Shown in pieces: positions 15,144-25,708 of a stretch of 64,000 bases of DNA (position 1 is its first letter; each line of letters begins with the position of its first letter). The stretch lies in contig CASJPF010000013.1 of the NCBI GenBank assembly GCA_949383255.1, positions 1-64,000 of the forward strand, written 5' to 3'. The notes below the pieces were generated by a model. It saw nothing but the letters and a program-made list of their open reading frames with translations, searched no databases and was not told the DNA's origin. Source of the stretch: Lachnospiraceae bacterium (GTDB taxonomy: Bacteria > Bacillota > Clostridia > Lachnospirales > Lachnospiraceae). A program made the translations under genes and the position numbers.

Positions 15144-17363
15144 TCACACTGTTCTTTTGTGCAGTTTTTTTCTAATACATGGCAATTGCAACAGCATAAC
15201 CAGTACGAGTGCACTTATCAAAAGGATTTCTGATGGTTCTGATCCAAACAGATAACCACCTACCGCAAAGTTTGAAACTTCCAGTGGTAGCGAAAGGGGT
15301 TGTTTTACATCCTCACCGTTCTTGTCTGGATTGCGCACAGTCTCTGTCACAGCGATAAATGATGTGTATGGTGTTAGCATACTATATGTCAGCCCAAGCT
15401 GTGTTACTTCCTCTTTTATATCTGGATTGTTGTCATTGAGCCCATAATCTGTCAATCGCTCTATTCTCTTCTGCGCCCACAGATAACTTAAAGTATTCCC
15501 TTCAAGAGAGACTGCTGAGACAAGCTGCTTGTCCATTTTTGCTCCAGAAAGTGTTGCAGATGTTGCATCTTCATCAGAAAGCGCCCCACTTGACACATTT
15601 AACGTATTTGCAGCGGCTTTCATATCTGCACTGTTTACATGGGCAGTTTTTGTATCTGTTATATTCGCATTTACCACTTTTGTCTCCGCAGCGGTTTCAT
15701 CCACAAGCAATTCTGCAATTGAGATCGTCTGTTCATAATCACTACTTCCCGTCTTTCCTGTAATCTGGACTGTACCAGATGGTTCCCCGCGCCATTTTCC
15801 CAAAAGAACTATCGGCTTCTGCGCAAACAAGGTCGGTAAAGCAACAGGTTCCACATCATACACATTAAATCCATCAAACTTCACTTTAATATCAGTCATC
15901 ACTGGTGACTGAATATAGGTTTTAAAACGCTCAGCGGTATCTGACGCCTCCTCTTTCTCTGTGACTACAAAGGACTCTCCCTGCCCCGTCTTTGCAATTC
16001 CTTCGATTAAATAACGATTTACTCCCATTCCAATACCAAATGAGAAGAAATCTGTTTCGCTCATATGACTGTGAATCATTTCAAATATTTCCTTCTCACC
16101 ATAAATATATCCGTCCGTAATAACAACAATGCTGCGCGATACATTTTTATCACTTGGAATTGCAAGCGCATCTTTTAACGCTGGCGCAAGCTCCGTACCG
16201 CCGCCCCCTTCTTGCTCATCTATCATTTTGATTGCTCTTTGAATGTTCTCTTCGTTTGCCGATACAGATTTATCTGACAGTTTAATATTATCACTTGAAA
16301 ACAAAACTAAATTAAAGGTATCTGTCTCTCGAAGGTCCGACACTAAATTCCGAATCAATTCTTTTGCTGTCTCTAAAGGATAACCTGACATTGAACCAGA
16401 AACGTCAAGCACGAAAATATATTCTCTTGGTGGGATATCCTCTATATTACAACGCTCTGGCGGCTGCACCATCAACATAAAGAAATTTTCATTTTCCCCA
16501 GTATTGAGCATCAGTCCTGTTGAAATTTCCTGTCCTGTCATCTTATAATCCAATATAAAATCCCGATTGCCTGCATAGTCAGATGCGTCAGCAAGCGACA
16601 CTGTCGCCTTTGTATTTTCCTCCCACTGAACCATAATTTCATGAGAACTACTTGCAAGATCTGTGATTGGAACCGCTGCGGAGAGATTGACACAAATATC
16701 ATAAACATCTTTAGATTTTGTACCCTCTGGCAGATATGGTGTCGCAGTCCACTCCTCACGTGTTCCACAGTCATCAATAATAGGTCCCACATATCGCGGC
16801 CCTACAACTGTAGGATACACAAACTGATAGATTCCATCGGTAGGTGTTATCAATTCCGTATAGTGCAAATCAATAGAAACGTTATCGCCGGGCATAATAT
16901 TTGCAATGTTCATTGTAAATACATTGGGACGTTCTTCCGATAATAAAGAAGCGCTTTTTCCCTCTTCTTTTGCTTCCTCAAACTCCTGTTTGGCTTCTTC
17001 CTTTTCCTTAATCTTTGCAGTGACTAACTGATTTCCAATCTGCATTTGCATACCATGAACAGTCACCTTTGTAGAAGCTGGAAATACATAACAGGCGTTA
17101 ATCGGCTTTTTTCCTTTATTTTCATAAGATTGCCGCACATGGATATCTGCAATCATACCATTAATGTCTGCCACCACACTTGTCTTTTTGAGCGGAAAAC
17201 TGTCCACAGAGACATCATCTGTCTCCACATAAAAATAAGGGGCGCCTGTTTTATCCTCCTGAACAGTAGTTTCTTCTTCCTCTGCATGTACTGGATACAC
17301 TGGAAACATAAATAAAAGTAACATCACACTCAAAAAACATAAAAGTCTTTTGTATTTTTTCAT
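15144..17363 (-). CDS. Secreted VIT/vWA-domain protein with exosortase-style C-terminus (739 aa)
   Basis: Domains in order: signal peptide (KRLLCFLSVMLLLFMFPVYP, cleavage near VHA-EE at 27); VIT domain at about 45-175 (DIHVRQSYENKGKKPINACY, then FPASTKVTVHGMQMQIG); vWA domain at about 312-490 with an intact MIDAS, Asp 320-Val-Ser-Gly-Ser 324 in FVLDVSGSMSG; a less conserved region; and a C-terminal tail SEPSEI, a hydrophobic helix and KKLHKR. VIT plus vWA is the inter-alpha-trypsin-inhibitor architecture; bacterial members are surface proteins, several processed by sortases or exosortases. No LPXTG is seen. The exosortase-like gene follows in the same operon, and its recognition of this tail is inferred. 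Confidence 0.85.
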   Translation of the reverse strand: MKKYKRLLCFLSVMLLLFMFPVYPVHAEEEETTVQEDKTGAPYFYVETDDVSVDSFPLKKTSVVADINGMIADIHVRQSYENKGKKPINACYVFPASTKVTVHGMQMQIGNQLVTAKIKEKEEAKQEFEEAKEEGKSASLLSEERPNVFTMNIANIMPGDNVSIDLHYTELITPTDGIYQFVYPTVVGPRYVGPIIDDCGTREEWTATPYLPEGTKSKDVYDICVNLSAAVPITDLASSSHEIMVQWEENTKATVSLADASDYAGNRDFILDYKMTGQEISTGLMLNTGENENFFMLMVQPPERCNIEDIPPREYIFVLDVSGSMSGYPLETAKELIRNLVSDLRETDTFNLVLFSSDNIKLSDKSVSANEENIQRAIKMIDEQEGGGGTELAPALKDALAIPSDKNVSRSIVVITDGYIYGEKEIFEMIHSHMSETDFFSFGIGMGVNRYLIEGIAKTGQGESFVVTEKEEASDTAERFKTYIQSPVMTDIKVKFDGFNVYDVEPVALPTLFAQKPIVLLGKWRGEPSGTVQITGKTGSSDYEQTISIAELLVDETAAETKVVNANITDTKTAHVNSADMKAAANTLNVSSGALSDEDATSATLSGAKMDKQLVSAVSLEGNTLSYLWAQKRIERLTDYGLNDNNPDIKEEVTQLGLTYSMLTPYTSFIAVTETVRNPDKNGEDVKQPLSLPLEVSNFAVGGYLFGSEPSEILLISALVLVMLLQLPCIRKKLHKRTV

Positions 17364-17481
17364 CTACCTATACCGCCTTTCTCTAAATTATCTATTATAA
17401 AGAACTGTACGAAATTATTGTAAAATAGATATAACTCACCTTTTCCAGTTCTTTTGTTAGTGTTATCATACAATTTGAAAT

Positions 17482-17738
17482 CATCAAAGTTGTATCGTTC
17501 TTGCATCAAAGAAGCATATTTTTTGCATCAAAGTTGTATCATAGGCGGTATTAAAATAATTATTTTATGAAATTCAAGAATGCCATTGGCATTCTTGCTG
17601 CGGCGTGCAGGTCAGCTCTGCTGACAGATTACGATTTATCCTGCCGATGGTTTATCTCAGTCGGAGATTGTACTCCCACTGAAACAAAATTGTATTTTAT
17701 TCGCCACTTATAGAAGAGGAGGTTTTCTCCGACTGAGA
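17482..17738. repeat. Repeat-rich gap between dnaJ and the VIT/vWA gene
   Basis: CATCAAAGTTGTATC occurs twice (near 17483 and 17523), and TTGCATCAAAG is repeated between them, in the leader upstream of the VIT/vWA gene. Further left is a long inverted repeat, TTATCTCAGTCGGAGA (17653-17668) against TCTCCGACTGAGATAA (17723-17738), and small palindromes GAATGCCATTGGCATTC and GTCAGCTCTGCTGAC. The last resembles GTCAGCTTCGCTGAC at about 22960. No gene is visible. Confidence 0.55.
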
Positions 17739-17743
17739 TAAGC

Positions 17744-17794
17744 AAAAAAACTTCTGCATAATATAGCATTTAGATTGCTATATCATACAGAAGT
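17744..17794 (-). terminator. Terminator of the hrcA-grpE-dnaK-dnaJ operon
   Basis: ACTTCTGTATGATATAGCA and TGCTATATTATGCAGAAGT form a 19-bp stem with two mismatches, followed on the minus strand by seven T. It lies about 13 bp after the dnaJ stop. Confidence 0.85.
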
Positions 17795-17806
17795 CTTATT
17801 GTGTAT

Positions 17807-18988
17807 CTATTTTCCTTTAAAAAAACCGCGTTTCTTCTCTTTTTTGTCTCTCTCGTCGCTTGAATCAGTTTTTTCCATATTCTTGACAGCTTCCAGACTG
17901 TTTCCTGTCTGCGCGTCAAACTGGCGCAAAAGATCTTTTGCCTCGCTTGAAAGTCTCTCTGGCACTTGTACGACTAGAGTCACATAATGATCGCCGCGGA
18001 TATCTTTATTTCTGAGGGAAGGAACTCCTTTTCCCCGCAGCCTTACGCGCGTATCTGTCTGTGTGCCAGCCTTCACATCATAGACAACTTTACCATCTAC
18101 TGTGTCAATCAAAACTTCACCGCCAAGCGCTGCCACCGCAAAAGATACTGGAACTGTGGAGAAAATATTCATATCCTGCCGTTGGAAAATAGGGTGTCTG
18201 TCAACCACAACCTCCACCAGCAAATCACCTCTTGGTCCACCATTTACACCGGGCTCACCCTTATCGCGGATGCGCACACTCTGCCCATTGTCAATCCCTG
18301 CCGGAATTGACACTTGTATTTTCTTTCTGCCTGCAATATAGCCGCTTCCATGACAGTCTGGGCACTTTTCCTTAATCGTTTTTCCAGAACCACCACAATC
18401 AGGGCAAACTGACGCATTTCTAATAATGCCAAACGGTGTCTTGCTTTGTGTCACTACCTGACCGCGCCCACCACAGCGATGACAAGTTTCCGGTGATGTG
18501 CCCGGCTTTGCACCGCTGCCGTTACAAATTTTGCAAGTATCTTTCAGATTAAGCTCTAACTCTTTTTCTATACCAAAAACTGCATCTTCAAATGTAATAC
18601 GCACACTAGTACGAATATTGGCGCCTTTCATTGGTCCATTATTCCTAGAACTGCTCCTGCCGCCACCAAAGAAATCACCAAAAATATCGCCAAAGATATC
18701 AGAGAAATCAGCCCCGCCAAAGTCAAATCCGCCAAACCCGCCTGCGCCGCCTTCAAATGCAGCATGCCCAAACTGATCATACTGGCGCCTCTTGTCAGGA
18801 TCACTTAATATGGCATAGGCCTCTGATGCTTCCTTGAATTTCTTCTCAGCCTCAGCATCACCCGGATTCATATCCGGATGATATTTCTTGGCAAGCTGTC
18901 TGTATGCTTTTTTAATACTGGCATCGTCTGCGCCCCGCTCAACGCCTAACACCTCATAATAATCTCTCTTCTGCTCTGCCATGTTCAT
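17807..18988 (-). CDS. dnaJ: Chaperone protein DnaJ
   Basis: Hsp40 co-chaperone that stimulates the ATPase of DnaK. All domains are present in the 393 residues: J domain with HPD at 38-40 ([10 protein letters not shown]), Gly/Phe-rich linker ([19 protein letters not shown]), four zinc-finger repeats ([32 protein letters not shown]) and the C-terminal substrate-binding region. The tail [20 protein letters not shown] is longer and more charged than usual. It is the last gene of the heat-shock operon, 34 bp after dnaK. Two ATGs lie two codons apart (18988 and 18982) after GAAAGG; either may be used. Confidence 0.97.
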   Translation of the reverse strand: MNMAEQKRDYYEVLGVERGADDASIKKAYRQLAKKYHPDMNPGDAEAEKKFKEASEAYAILSDPDKRRQYDQFGHAAFEGGAGGFGGFDFGGADFSDIFGDIFGDFFGGGRSSSRNNGPMKGANIRTSVRITFEDAVFGIEKELELNLKDTCKICNGSGAKPGTSPETCHRCGGRGQVVTQSKTPFGIIRNASVCPDCGGSGKTIKEKCPDCHGSGYIAGRKKIQVSIPAGIDNGQSVRIRDKGEPGVNGGPRGDLLVEVVVDRHPIFQRQDMNIFSTVPVSFAVAALGGEVLIDTVDGKVVYDVKAGTQTDTRVRLRGKGVPSLRNKDIRGDHYVTLVVQVPERLSSEAKDLLRQFDAQTGNSLEAVKNMEKTDSSDERDKKEKKRGFFKGK

Positions 18989-19022
18989 CCATGCCTTTCT
19001 TTATAATACAGTAAAATGGAAA

Positions 19023-20909
<1,887 letters not shown>

Positions 20910-20957
20910 CTAATCATATTAAAATCACTTTTTACTATCTTTTATCAAAACGCTCTA

Positions 20958-21617
20958 TTACTGAACAACTGCTACCATACTGTGTCTCACGACACTATCG
21001 CGGTATGTGTACCCCCTCTGAAGCTCTTGAGCAATAATTCCTGACTCATACTCCTCGCTTTCCACTTGCATAACCGCATTGTGAAGCCCAGGGTTAAATT
21101 CGCATCCAACTGCCTCGATCGGCTTTACTTCCAACTTTTCAAGCTCTGTGATAAGCTGCTTGTAGACCATATTCATCCCCTCTGCAAAAGGCTGCTTGCG
21201 CTCCTCCTCAGAAAGTCCTGCAAGTCCTCGTTCAAAATTGTCCACAACCGGTAAAATCTTTTCCACAACACTCTTTGCACCGGTCTCAAACATGGCAGAT
21301 TTCTCTTTCTCAGAGCGCTTTCTAAAATTCTCAAACTCTGCCATCTGGCGTTTCACTCTGTCCTCAAGTTCATCGACCTTCTCCTGAAGTTTATTTGGCT
21401 TCTCCTTTTTCTCTCTGCCAAAAAAAGATTTCTTCTTGGTCGTGTCAGCCTCAGAAGTTGTATCTTCCTCCGAAGCCTCTACTTCTGGTTCTGTGCTCTC
21501 TGGATTTGATTCCTCCAAAATTTCCTCCTCCGAATCGCCTTCTTCGGAATCTACTTCTTTTTTAATTTCCTCATCCAATTCCTTTTCTTCCACTACCACT
21601 CGTTTCCTTTCTTTCAT
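20958..21617 (-). CDS. grpE: Nucleotide exchange factor GrpE
   Basis: GrpE releases ADP from DnaK. The 219-residue product has a long acidic, low-complexity N-terminus (EEGDSEEEILEESNPESTEP), the coiled coil (KLQEKVDELEDRVKRQMAEF, then ENFRKRSEKEKSAMFE) and the C-terminal beta domain with NPGLHNAVMQVESEE and GYTYRDSVVRHSMVAV. The ATG at 21617 lacks a clear ribosome site; a GTG seven codons in (after AAAGG) is an alternative start. It is the second gene of the operon, 38 bp after hrcA. Confidence 0.96.
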   Translation of the reverse strand: MKERKRVVVEEKELDEEIKKEVDSEEGDSEEEILEESNPESTEPEVEASEEDTTSEADTTKKKSFFGREKKEKPNKLQEKVDELEDRVKRQMAEFENFRKRSEKEKSAMFETGAKSVVEKILPVVDNFERGLAGLSEEERKQPFAEGMNMVYKQLITELEKLEVKPIEAVGCEFNPGLHNAVMQVESEEYESGIIAQELQRGYTYRDSVVRHSMVAVVQ

Positions 21618-21655
21618 GCATCTATTCTGAATCGTATTATCGGGAAGTTCTATGC

Positions 21656-22720
21656 CTACCCACTGTGCCCATCATCTTTTTTGTAGATTGTATCCAACTG
21701 ACTTTTCAGTGTCTTCAATGTATGAATCACCTTGTCATAATCCATACGCCGCGGACCAATAATTCCAATCGTCCCTTTCATGCCCTCCTCAAGCTCGTAA
21801 GTCGCTGTGACAACACTGCAATCCTTCATGGTTTTTACTGGAGTTTCATTGCCAATGTATACCTGTATCCCTGTGCCGGTTTCATCTGTCAGTGTGTCCT
21901 GTACCAATTCACTCAACAACTGTTTCTCCTCAAAAGTAGTAATCAATTCGCTTGCCCTTTGGTTATCCGCAAGCTCTGGGTATTTAAAAATATTATTTGC
22001 ACCACTTGTATAAATTTCTACATGCTCACCTTCCTTGATTACTTCTGCCACCGCATCCATCACTTCTGCAATAATCCCAGCATGAATGCCTGCCTGCTGC
22101 TTTAATTTTGATATTATTGCCAAATTAATCTCTTCAATTGGAAGACCATTGAGATTGGTGTTCAAAAGAATATTGAGCTTTAAAAGTACTTCATCGTCAA
22201 GCATCTGCTCCACTGAAATCATATTATTTTTAATTACGTTACCCTCGACAACAATTGTCGTCAAAAGCTGTCTTGCATCGACTCTGGACAACTGTATAAA
22301 TTTCAGTTTATTGCCCCTAACCTGCGGTGCGGATATCATTGTAGCATAATTTGTATTGGCAGCAAGCATCTTTGCCATCTGTTTCAGCACAGCTTCCATC
22401 TTATCCTCACGCTCCAACACCATTCGCTGCATTTCCCGCACTTCTTGTGTTGCCTGACTGAGTTGCTCTTCCTTTTCAAGCATCATCTGATCCACATATA
22501 GGCGATACCCTTTATCGGATGGAATACGCCCCGAGGAAGTATGCGGCTGTATAATATACCCCAATTCCTCAAGATCTGACATTTCATTTCGGATTGTAGC
22601 AGAGCTTAGATTTAAATCTGTATATTTGGAAATCGTCCTGCTTCCTACAGGTTCCCCTGTCTCCAGATAATTGCGAATAATCGCCTGCAAAATCTTTCGC
22701 TTTCGCTCGTCTAAATCCAA
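21656..22720 (-). CDS. hrcA: Heat-inducible transcription repressor HrcA
   Basis: Repressor of class I heat-shock genes that binds CIRCE and needs GroEL for activity. Its 354 residues contain the winged-helix DNA-binding domain (RKRKILQAIIRNYLETGEPV, then SSATIRNEMSDLEELGYI and HTSSGRIPSDKGYRLYVD) and the GAF-like and dimerisation regions, ending with IIGPRRMDYDKVIHTLKTL. The start is TTG 22720, 9 bp after AGGAG; the sequence LDERKRKILQAI immediately after it matches family N-termini. It is the first gene of its operon and therefore autoregulated through the CIRCE element at 22765-22791. Confidence 0.97.
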   Translation of the reverse strand: MDLDERKRKILQAIIRNYLETGEPVGSRTISKYTDLNLSSATIRNEMSDLEELGYIIQPHTSSGRIPSDKGYRLYVDQMMLEKEEQLSQATQEVREMQRMVLEREDKMEAVLKQMAKMLAANTNYATMISAPQVRGNKLKFIQLSRVDARQLLTTIVVEGNVIKNNMISVEQMLDDEVLLKLNILLNTNLNGLPIEEINLAIISKLKQQAGIHAGIIAEVMDAVAEVIKEGEHVEIYTSGANNIFKYPELADNQRASELITTFEEKQLLSELVQDTLTDETGTGIQVYIGNETPVKTMKDCSVVTATYELEEGMKGTIGIIGPRRMDYDKVIHTLKTLKSQLDTIYKKDDGHSG

Positions 22721-22764
22721 CCTGCCACTCTCCTTTCCATTTTCTTGTCTATCCTATTACCTTA

Positions 22765-22791
22765 TTAGCACTCATTGTAATGGAGTGCTAA
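22765..22791 (-). promoter_or_regulatory. CIRCE operator
   Basis: Perfect consensus TTAGCACTC-N9-GAGTGCTAA, 45 bp before the hrcA start, within the transcribed leader. It is the binding site for HrcA, encoded directly downstream. Confidence 0.98.
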
Positions 22792-22805
22792 CATTTACAT
22801 ATACT

Positions 22806-22834
22806 AACTTACTACTTTCAGTTTTTATTGTCAA
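22806..22834 (-). promoter_or_regulatory. Promoter of the heat-shock operon
   Basis: On the minus strand TTGACA (22829-22834), 17 bp, TAAGTT (22806-22811). The -35 box is perfect and the -10 is weak. The start would fall just before the CIRCE element, as in other class I heat-shock operons. Confidence 0.65.
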
Positions 22835-22904
22835 CAATCTTTTTCATTTTATTTATTAATAAATTATAAATCGTGAAAAAGGTACAACCACACTCCTAAT
22901 TTTC

Positions 22905-23000
22905 TAATAAACCACTCGAGCAGGAAAGTTTTATCCTCCCTACCCGCGCGCTGGGCACCCGTCAGCTTCGCTGACAATATCCTTTTGGGTGACCATCTGC
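22905..23000. repeat. Palindromic intergenic repeat (family also at 48478-48610 and 52621-52790)
   Basis: The order of parts, a GAG(T/C)AG-type stem with TTATCCTCC, a GC-rich CCCGCGCGC core, GTCAGCTTCGCTGAC, and a closing GGTGACCATCTGCATAAAA, parallels the two other copies, which contain CTACTCGC, GCGCGACC and GGTCTGxGCATAAAA. Similarity is structural rather than base for base. Confidence 0.5.
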
Positions 23001-23002
23001 AT

Positions 23003-23046
23003 AAAAAACGAGCATACACATACTGTTTTTGTATGTCGTATACTCG
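23003..23046 (-). terminator. Terminator after the cytidylate-kinase-like gene
   Basis: CGAGTATACGACATAC and GTATGTGTATGCTCG pair, with one bulge, around AAAAACA, and six T follow on the minus strand. It lies about 75 bp after the stop codon of the gene ending at 23122. Confidence 0.8.
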
Positions 23047-23121
23047 CCTTTATAAAAAAACTTCTACAAATGGCACGGAAGACCGCAAAATCACTTTATA
23101 AAGTAGAAACTATACCATTTC

Positions 23122-23721
23122 TCACGATTGCATCATACCTGTAAGAAGCTCCACACAAGTATCCATGCCAAGACTCTTACTATTCAGACACAAATCAAAT
23201 TTTGACAAGTCGCCCCACTTCCACCCTGTATGGGTATTGTAGAAACTGCTTCTTCTCTTGTCCGACTTCCGCAAAAAGTCTTCCGCCTGTCCCGGCTCAA
23301 TTTTCTCTGTCTGAATCGCTCGTTCAATACGATAATCCTTGTCTGCATGTACAAACACTTTCAGGCAGTCTTTTCTGTCTTTTAATATGAAGGAAGCACA
23401 TCTGCCAACAATCACACAGTCATGCTTTTCCACAATTTCCTCAATAATCTTTTTTTCCTCCAAAAACAGTTTTTCAGACATTGGTAAATTAGAATTGTCT
23501 TTTCTTCCGCCAATCGCTGTCTTAGAAAGGTTGAAAATAATACTGCCTGGTGCTGTCTCCTCCAAATCTCCAATGTAGATTGGCGGAATATCAAGCCGTT
23601 TTGCTGCCTCTACCAAAATATTTCTGTCGTATAACTCTATTCCCAGCTTCTTTGCGACCCGTCTGCCAATCTCATTTCCACCGCTTCCAAATTCACGTTC
23701 CATTGTGATGATTTTATACAT
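23122..23721 (-). CDS. Cytidylate-kinase-like protein (199 aa)
   Basis: Start at ATG 23721, 8 bp after GGAG; the longer frame to 23772 lacks a ribosome site. The fold is a P-loop nucleotide kinase of the Cytidylate_kin2 type: MYKIITMEREFGSGGNEIGR with a GSGGNEIG phosphate loop, a YDRNILVEAAKR segment, HDCVIVGRCASFILKD and a DKRRSSFYNTHTGWKWGD region typical of the family. Housekeeping cmk is usually 220-230 aa with a GPAGAGKST loop, so this is the paralogous family abundant in Clostridia whose substrate is unproven. It is transcribed alone. Confidence 0.8.
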   Translation of the reverse strand: MYKIITMEREFGSGGNEIGRRVAKKLGIELYDRNILVEAAKRLDIPPIYIGDLEETAPGSIIFNLSKTAIGGRKDNSNLPMSEKLFLEEKKIIEEIVEKHDCVIVGRCASFILKDRKDCLKVFVHADKDYRIERAIQTEKIEPGQAEDFLRKSDKRRSSFYNTHTGWKWGDLSKFDLCLNSKSLGMDTCVELLTGMMQS

Positions 23722-23817
23722 ACTATCAGCTCCTTTCTCACTTGTTATTCTCATTTTAACATAACAAATCAAAATTTGCTAGGGCGTGTATGAAAAATGC
23801 TTTCTGACAGGCATGTG

Positions 23818-24669
23818 TCACACCGTTGCATCAATAGCTCCGCCTTCAACAATAGTCATCGCATCTGGTGCAGCTTCCACAGGAATATCCACACCACCCA
23901 ATTGCAGTGAAACACCTTGATTACTGTTGTTACTGTTTCCCAAATTCAAACCAAAACTGGCACTGCTATTGCTCTGTTTCTCTTTCTCAAGCTTGTTGAA
24001 CATAAACTTGAGATATTTCATATCCGCTTCCATAATATCCCGCATTTCATCAGCCCGATGTTTCTTTTTCATAAGCTCCAGATCTTCTGGATCCATACTA
24101 ATGGAGCCATTAAGCCCTATCTCATCAGATAATTCATCCATACCTTCTAAGCGCTCAAGCTCTTTCATAGCCTCTTGCATCATCCGCTCATACTGTTCCA
24201 TAAGCTTCTGCATACGCCTAATGTCCACTTCTGCTTTATCTTCCCTGTATAGCTGCTTCTCAGACGCCTCCTCGGTTTTCTCTTCCAAATCACCTTCACA
24301 AAAACCGCCTTTCTTGTCTACTCTCTCCTCTTCCTCTAGATGTTTCATGCGCTTTTTTGCTACGCGGGTGATTGCCTGTGCATGTAAAAGTGCAGCAAAC
24401 ACTTCATCATCATTATACACACCATTTTTGTACATCAGTCGGAGTGATACGACCTTCTGCTTTGCACTAATCAACACTTGATGTGCACTTCCTGATTTTT
24501 TTGTTTGCAAAAGCCTCGTAGAAATCTGCTTGTAGCTGTATGGCAGACGTTTTTTTGTCGTCTTCTCCGGGCTTTTACTGATTGAGATAGAACCAACTAC
24601 CTTTCCACCAGAATCCTTGATTTCCAATCTTTTTGTATTTGTTTTCATTACTCCTAACATTATACTCAT
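23818..24669 (-). CDS. Uncharacterised coiled-coil protein (283 aa)
   Basis: I do not recognise this family. ATG 24669 stands 8 bp after AAGGAGG. The N-terminus (NTKRLEIKDSGGKVVGSISI, then KKRLPYSYKQISTRLLQTKK) is basic. The middle is a long charged coiled coil (KLMEQYERMMQEAMKELERL) and the tail is Ser/Asn-rich (NLGNSNNSNQGVSLQLGG). There is no signal peptide, membrane helix or enzyme motif. The acidic stretch near 115-145 (HLEEEERVDKKG, EKTEEASEKQ) interrupts the helix. It is isolated, 97 bp from the kinase-like gene. It resembles structural or assembly-associated proteins of Lachnospiraceae in style only. Confidence 0.7.
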   Translation of the reverse strand: MSIMLGVMKTNTKRLEIKDSGGKVVGSISISKSPEKTTKKRLPYSYKQISTRLLQTKKSGSAHQVLISAKQKVVSLRLMYKNGVYNDDEVFAALLHAQAITRVAKKRMKHLEEEERVDKKGGFCEGDLEEKTEEASEKQLYREDKAEVDIRRMQKLMEQYERMMQEAMKELERLEGMDELSDEIGLNGSISMDPEDLELMKKKHRADEMRDIMEADMKYLKFMFNKLEKEKQSNSSASFGLNLGNSNNSNQGVSLQLGGVDIPVEAAPDAMTIVEGGAIDATV

Positions 24670-24788
24670 GTCATCATCCTCCTTGATTCAAACACGTTTT
24701 TGGTGACCTCACTTCTGTATCACAAAAATGAATTTGTTCCATATTATATATCGGTCATTAGAAATTAATTTTGAATGCATGTTTGCAT

Positions 24789-25505
24789 TTAAAGAATCAT
24801 TCGTCCAAAATGAAGCTCTCGCAACTCCTCTATCTCGTCACACACCACCTTAAGGCCACAAGTATTGCAGTCCATATTTACAGTCGTAAAAATATGATTT
24901 AGAGATTGTGTGATTTGCTCCGCTTTGCAAAGTAAACCGTCTAATGCCCGATAATTATAACCGGTGTGTGTTATATAGATCACATTAATATTCTTCACCT
25001 GATGAATTTTGTGATATTGTGTAAGATACATTTGACCGATATCCGCAAAGCTAATTCCTTTTTTCAATGCCTTTCTGCTAATGCGCACTGGTTCCCGCTG
25101 ACAAACTGGCGAGATTCGCGCCATATATCCTTCTGGGTGAACATGATAGCACACATAATCTATCTCTCGAATTTTCCGGTAAAGCGCCTCTTCACTGTGG
25201 CTTTCTTCTAATTGAACAAACACAAGCCGCGCATAAGACTGACTTTTTGTGATTTGTGCCAAATCCTTTCCATATAAATAGACTCCTTGTGGAAACAGGA
25301 TTGGTTCTGTTGTATAAAGACAGCCGCTTAATCCAAGTGTACCCTGCCCGCCAAGCTCATACGCGGTCTCTTTTTCAAGTATCATGTGATGTTCTCCTAC
25401 ATCTGCCCATGTCCTTGATGGCGTTGCCAACCTTGCATTTTCTATTGTTGAGAGACCATTTAGCTGAGCTAATGTTTTGTCTATCATTTTATCAAAAAGG
25501 TTCAT
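24789..25505 (-). CDS. Stand-alone acetyl-CoA-synthase-like domain protein (238 aa)
   Basis: The middle region EPVRISRKALKKGISFADIG, then YHKIHQVKNINVIYIT parallels the CO-dehydrogenase/acetyl-CoA synthase beta subunit (AcsB/CdhC) segment WIRISKDAAAKGxSLKDFG with KVQVTLYT. The N-terminus also fits, with FVQLEESHSEEALYRKIREI and an AYELGGQGTLGLSG motif. The protein ends in a cysteine motif, MDCNTCGLKVVCDEIEELRE, which could hold a metal or Fe-S cluster. It is much shorter than true ACS (about 700 aa) and lacks the full A-cluster region, so it is unlikely to be a complete synthase. It is the last gene of the CooC/dehydratase-like operon. Confidence 0.65.
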   Translation of the reverse strand: MNLFDKMIDKTLAQLNGLSTIENARLATPSRTWADVGEHHMILEKETAYELGGQGTLGLSGCLYTTEPILFPQGVYLYGKDLAQITKSQSYARLVFVQLEESHSEEALYRKIREIDYVCYHVHPEGYMARISPVCQREPVRISRKALKKGISFADIGQMYLTQYHKIHQVKNINVIYITHTGYNYRALDGLLCKAEQITQSLNHIFTTVNMDCNTCGLKVVCDEIEELRELHFGRMIL

Positions 25506-25524
25506 GTCTATGTTATTCCTTATC

Positions 25525-25689
25525 CTACAATCGCTTTTCCTTCTTTACTTTATCGTACTGTTTTGAGATCATTGGCATTATTTTCTCTGCCATTTTCATA
25601 TCAAGGTTAAAAAAATAAATGGTAAATGTCAACACAAAAAATACTACAGCCACAAAACCCGCTCTAAATATTATTTTTTTAAGATTCAT
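25525..25689 (-). CDS. Small single-pass membrane protein (54 aa)
   Basis: Start at ATG 25689 after AAGGAGCAGAT, not the upstream ATG at 25749 that overlaps the activator gene. The product MNLKKIIFRAGFVAVVFFVL continues as one hydrophobic helix (TFTIYFF), followed by an outward or inward basic helix (MISKQYDKVKKEKRL). No family is recognised. It lies 19 bp after the activator and 19 bp before the ACS-like gene, so it is co-transcribed. It may anchor the soluble redox proteins of this operon to the membrane; this is inferred from position only. Confidence 0.65.
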   Translation of the reverse strand: MNLKKIIFRAGFVAVVFFVLTFTIYFFNLDMKMAEKIMPMISKQYDKVKKEKRL

Positions 25690-25708
25690 ATCTGCTCCTT
25701 CTCTTGTA

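Noticed and set aside
24789-25505. Full acetyl-CoA synthase
   Set aside because: Only about one third of the length is present and the complete A-cluster region is missing.
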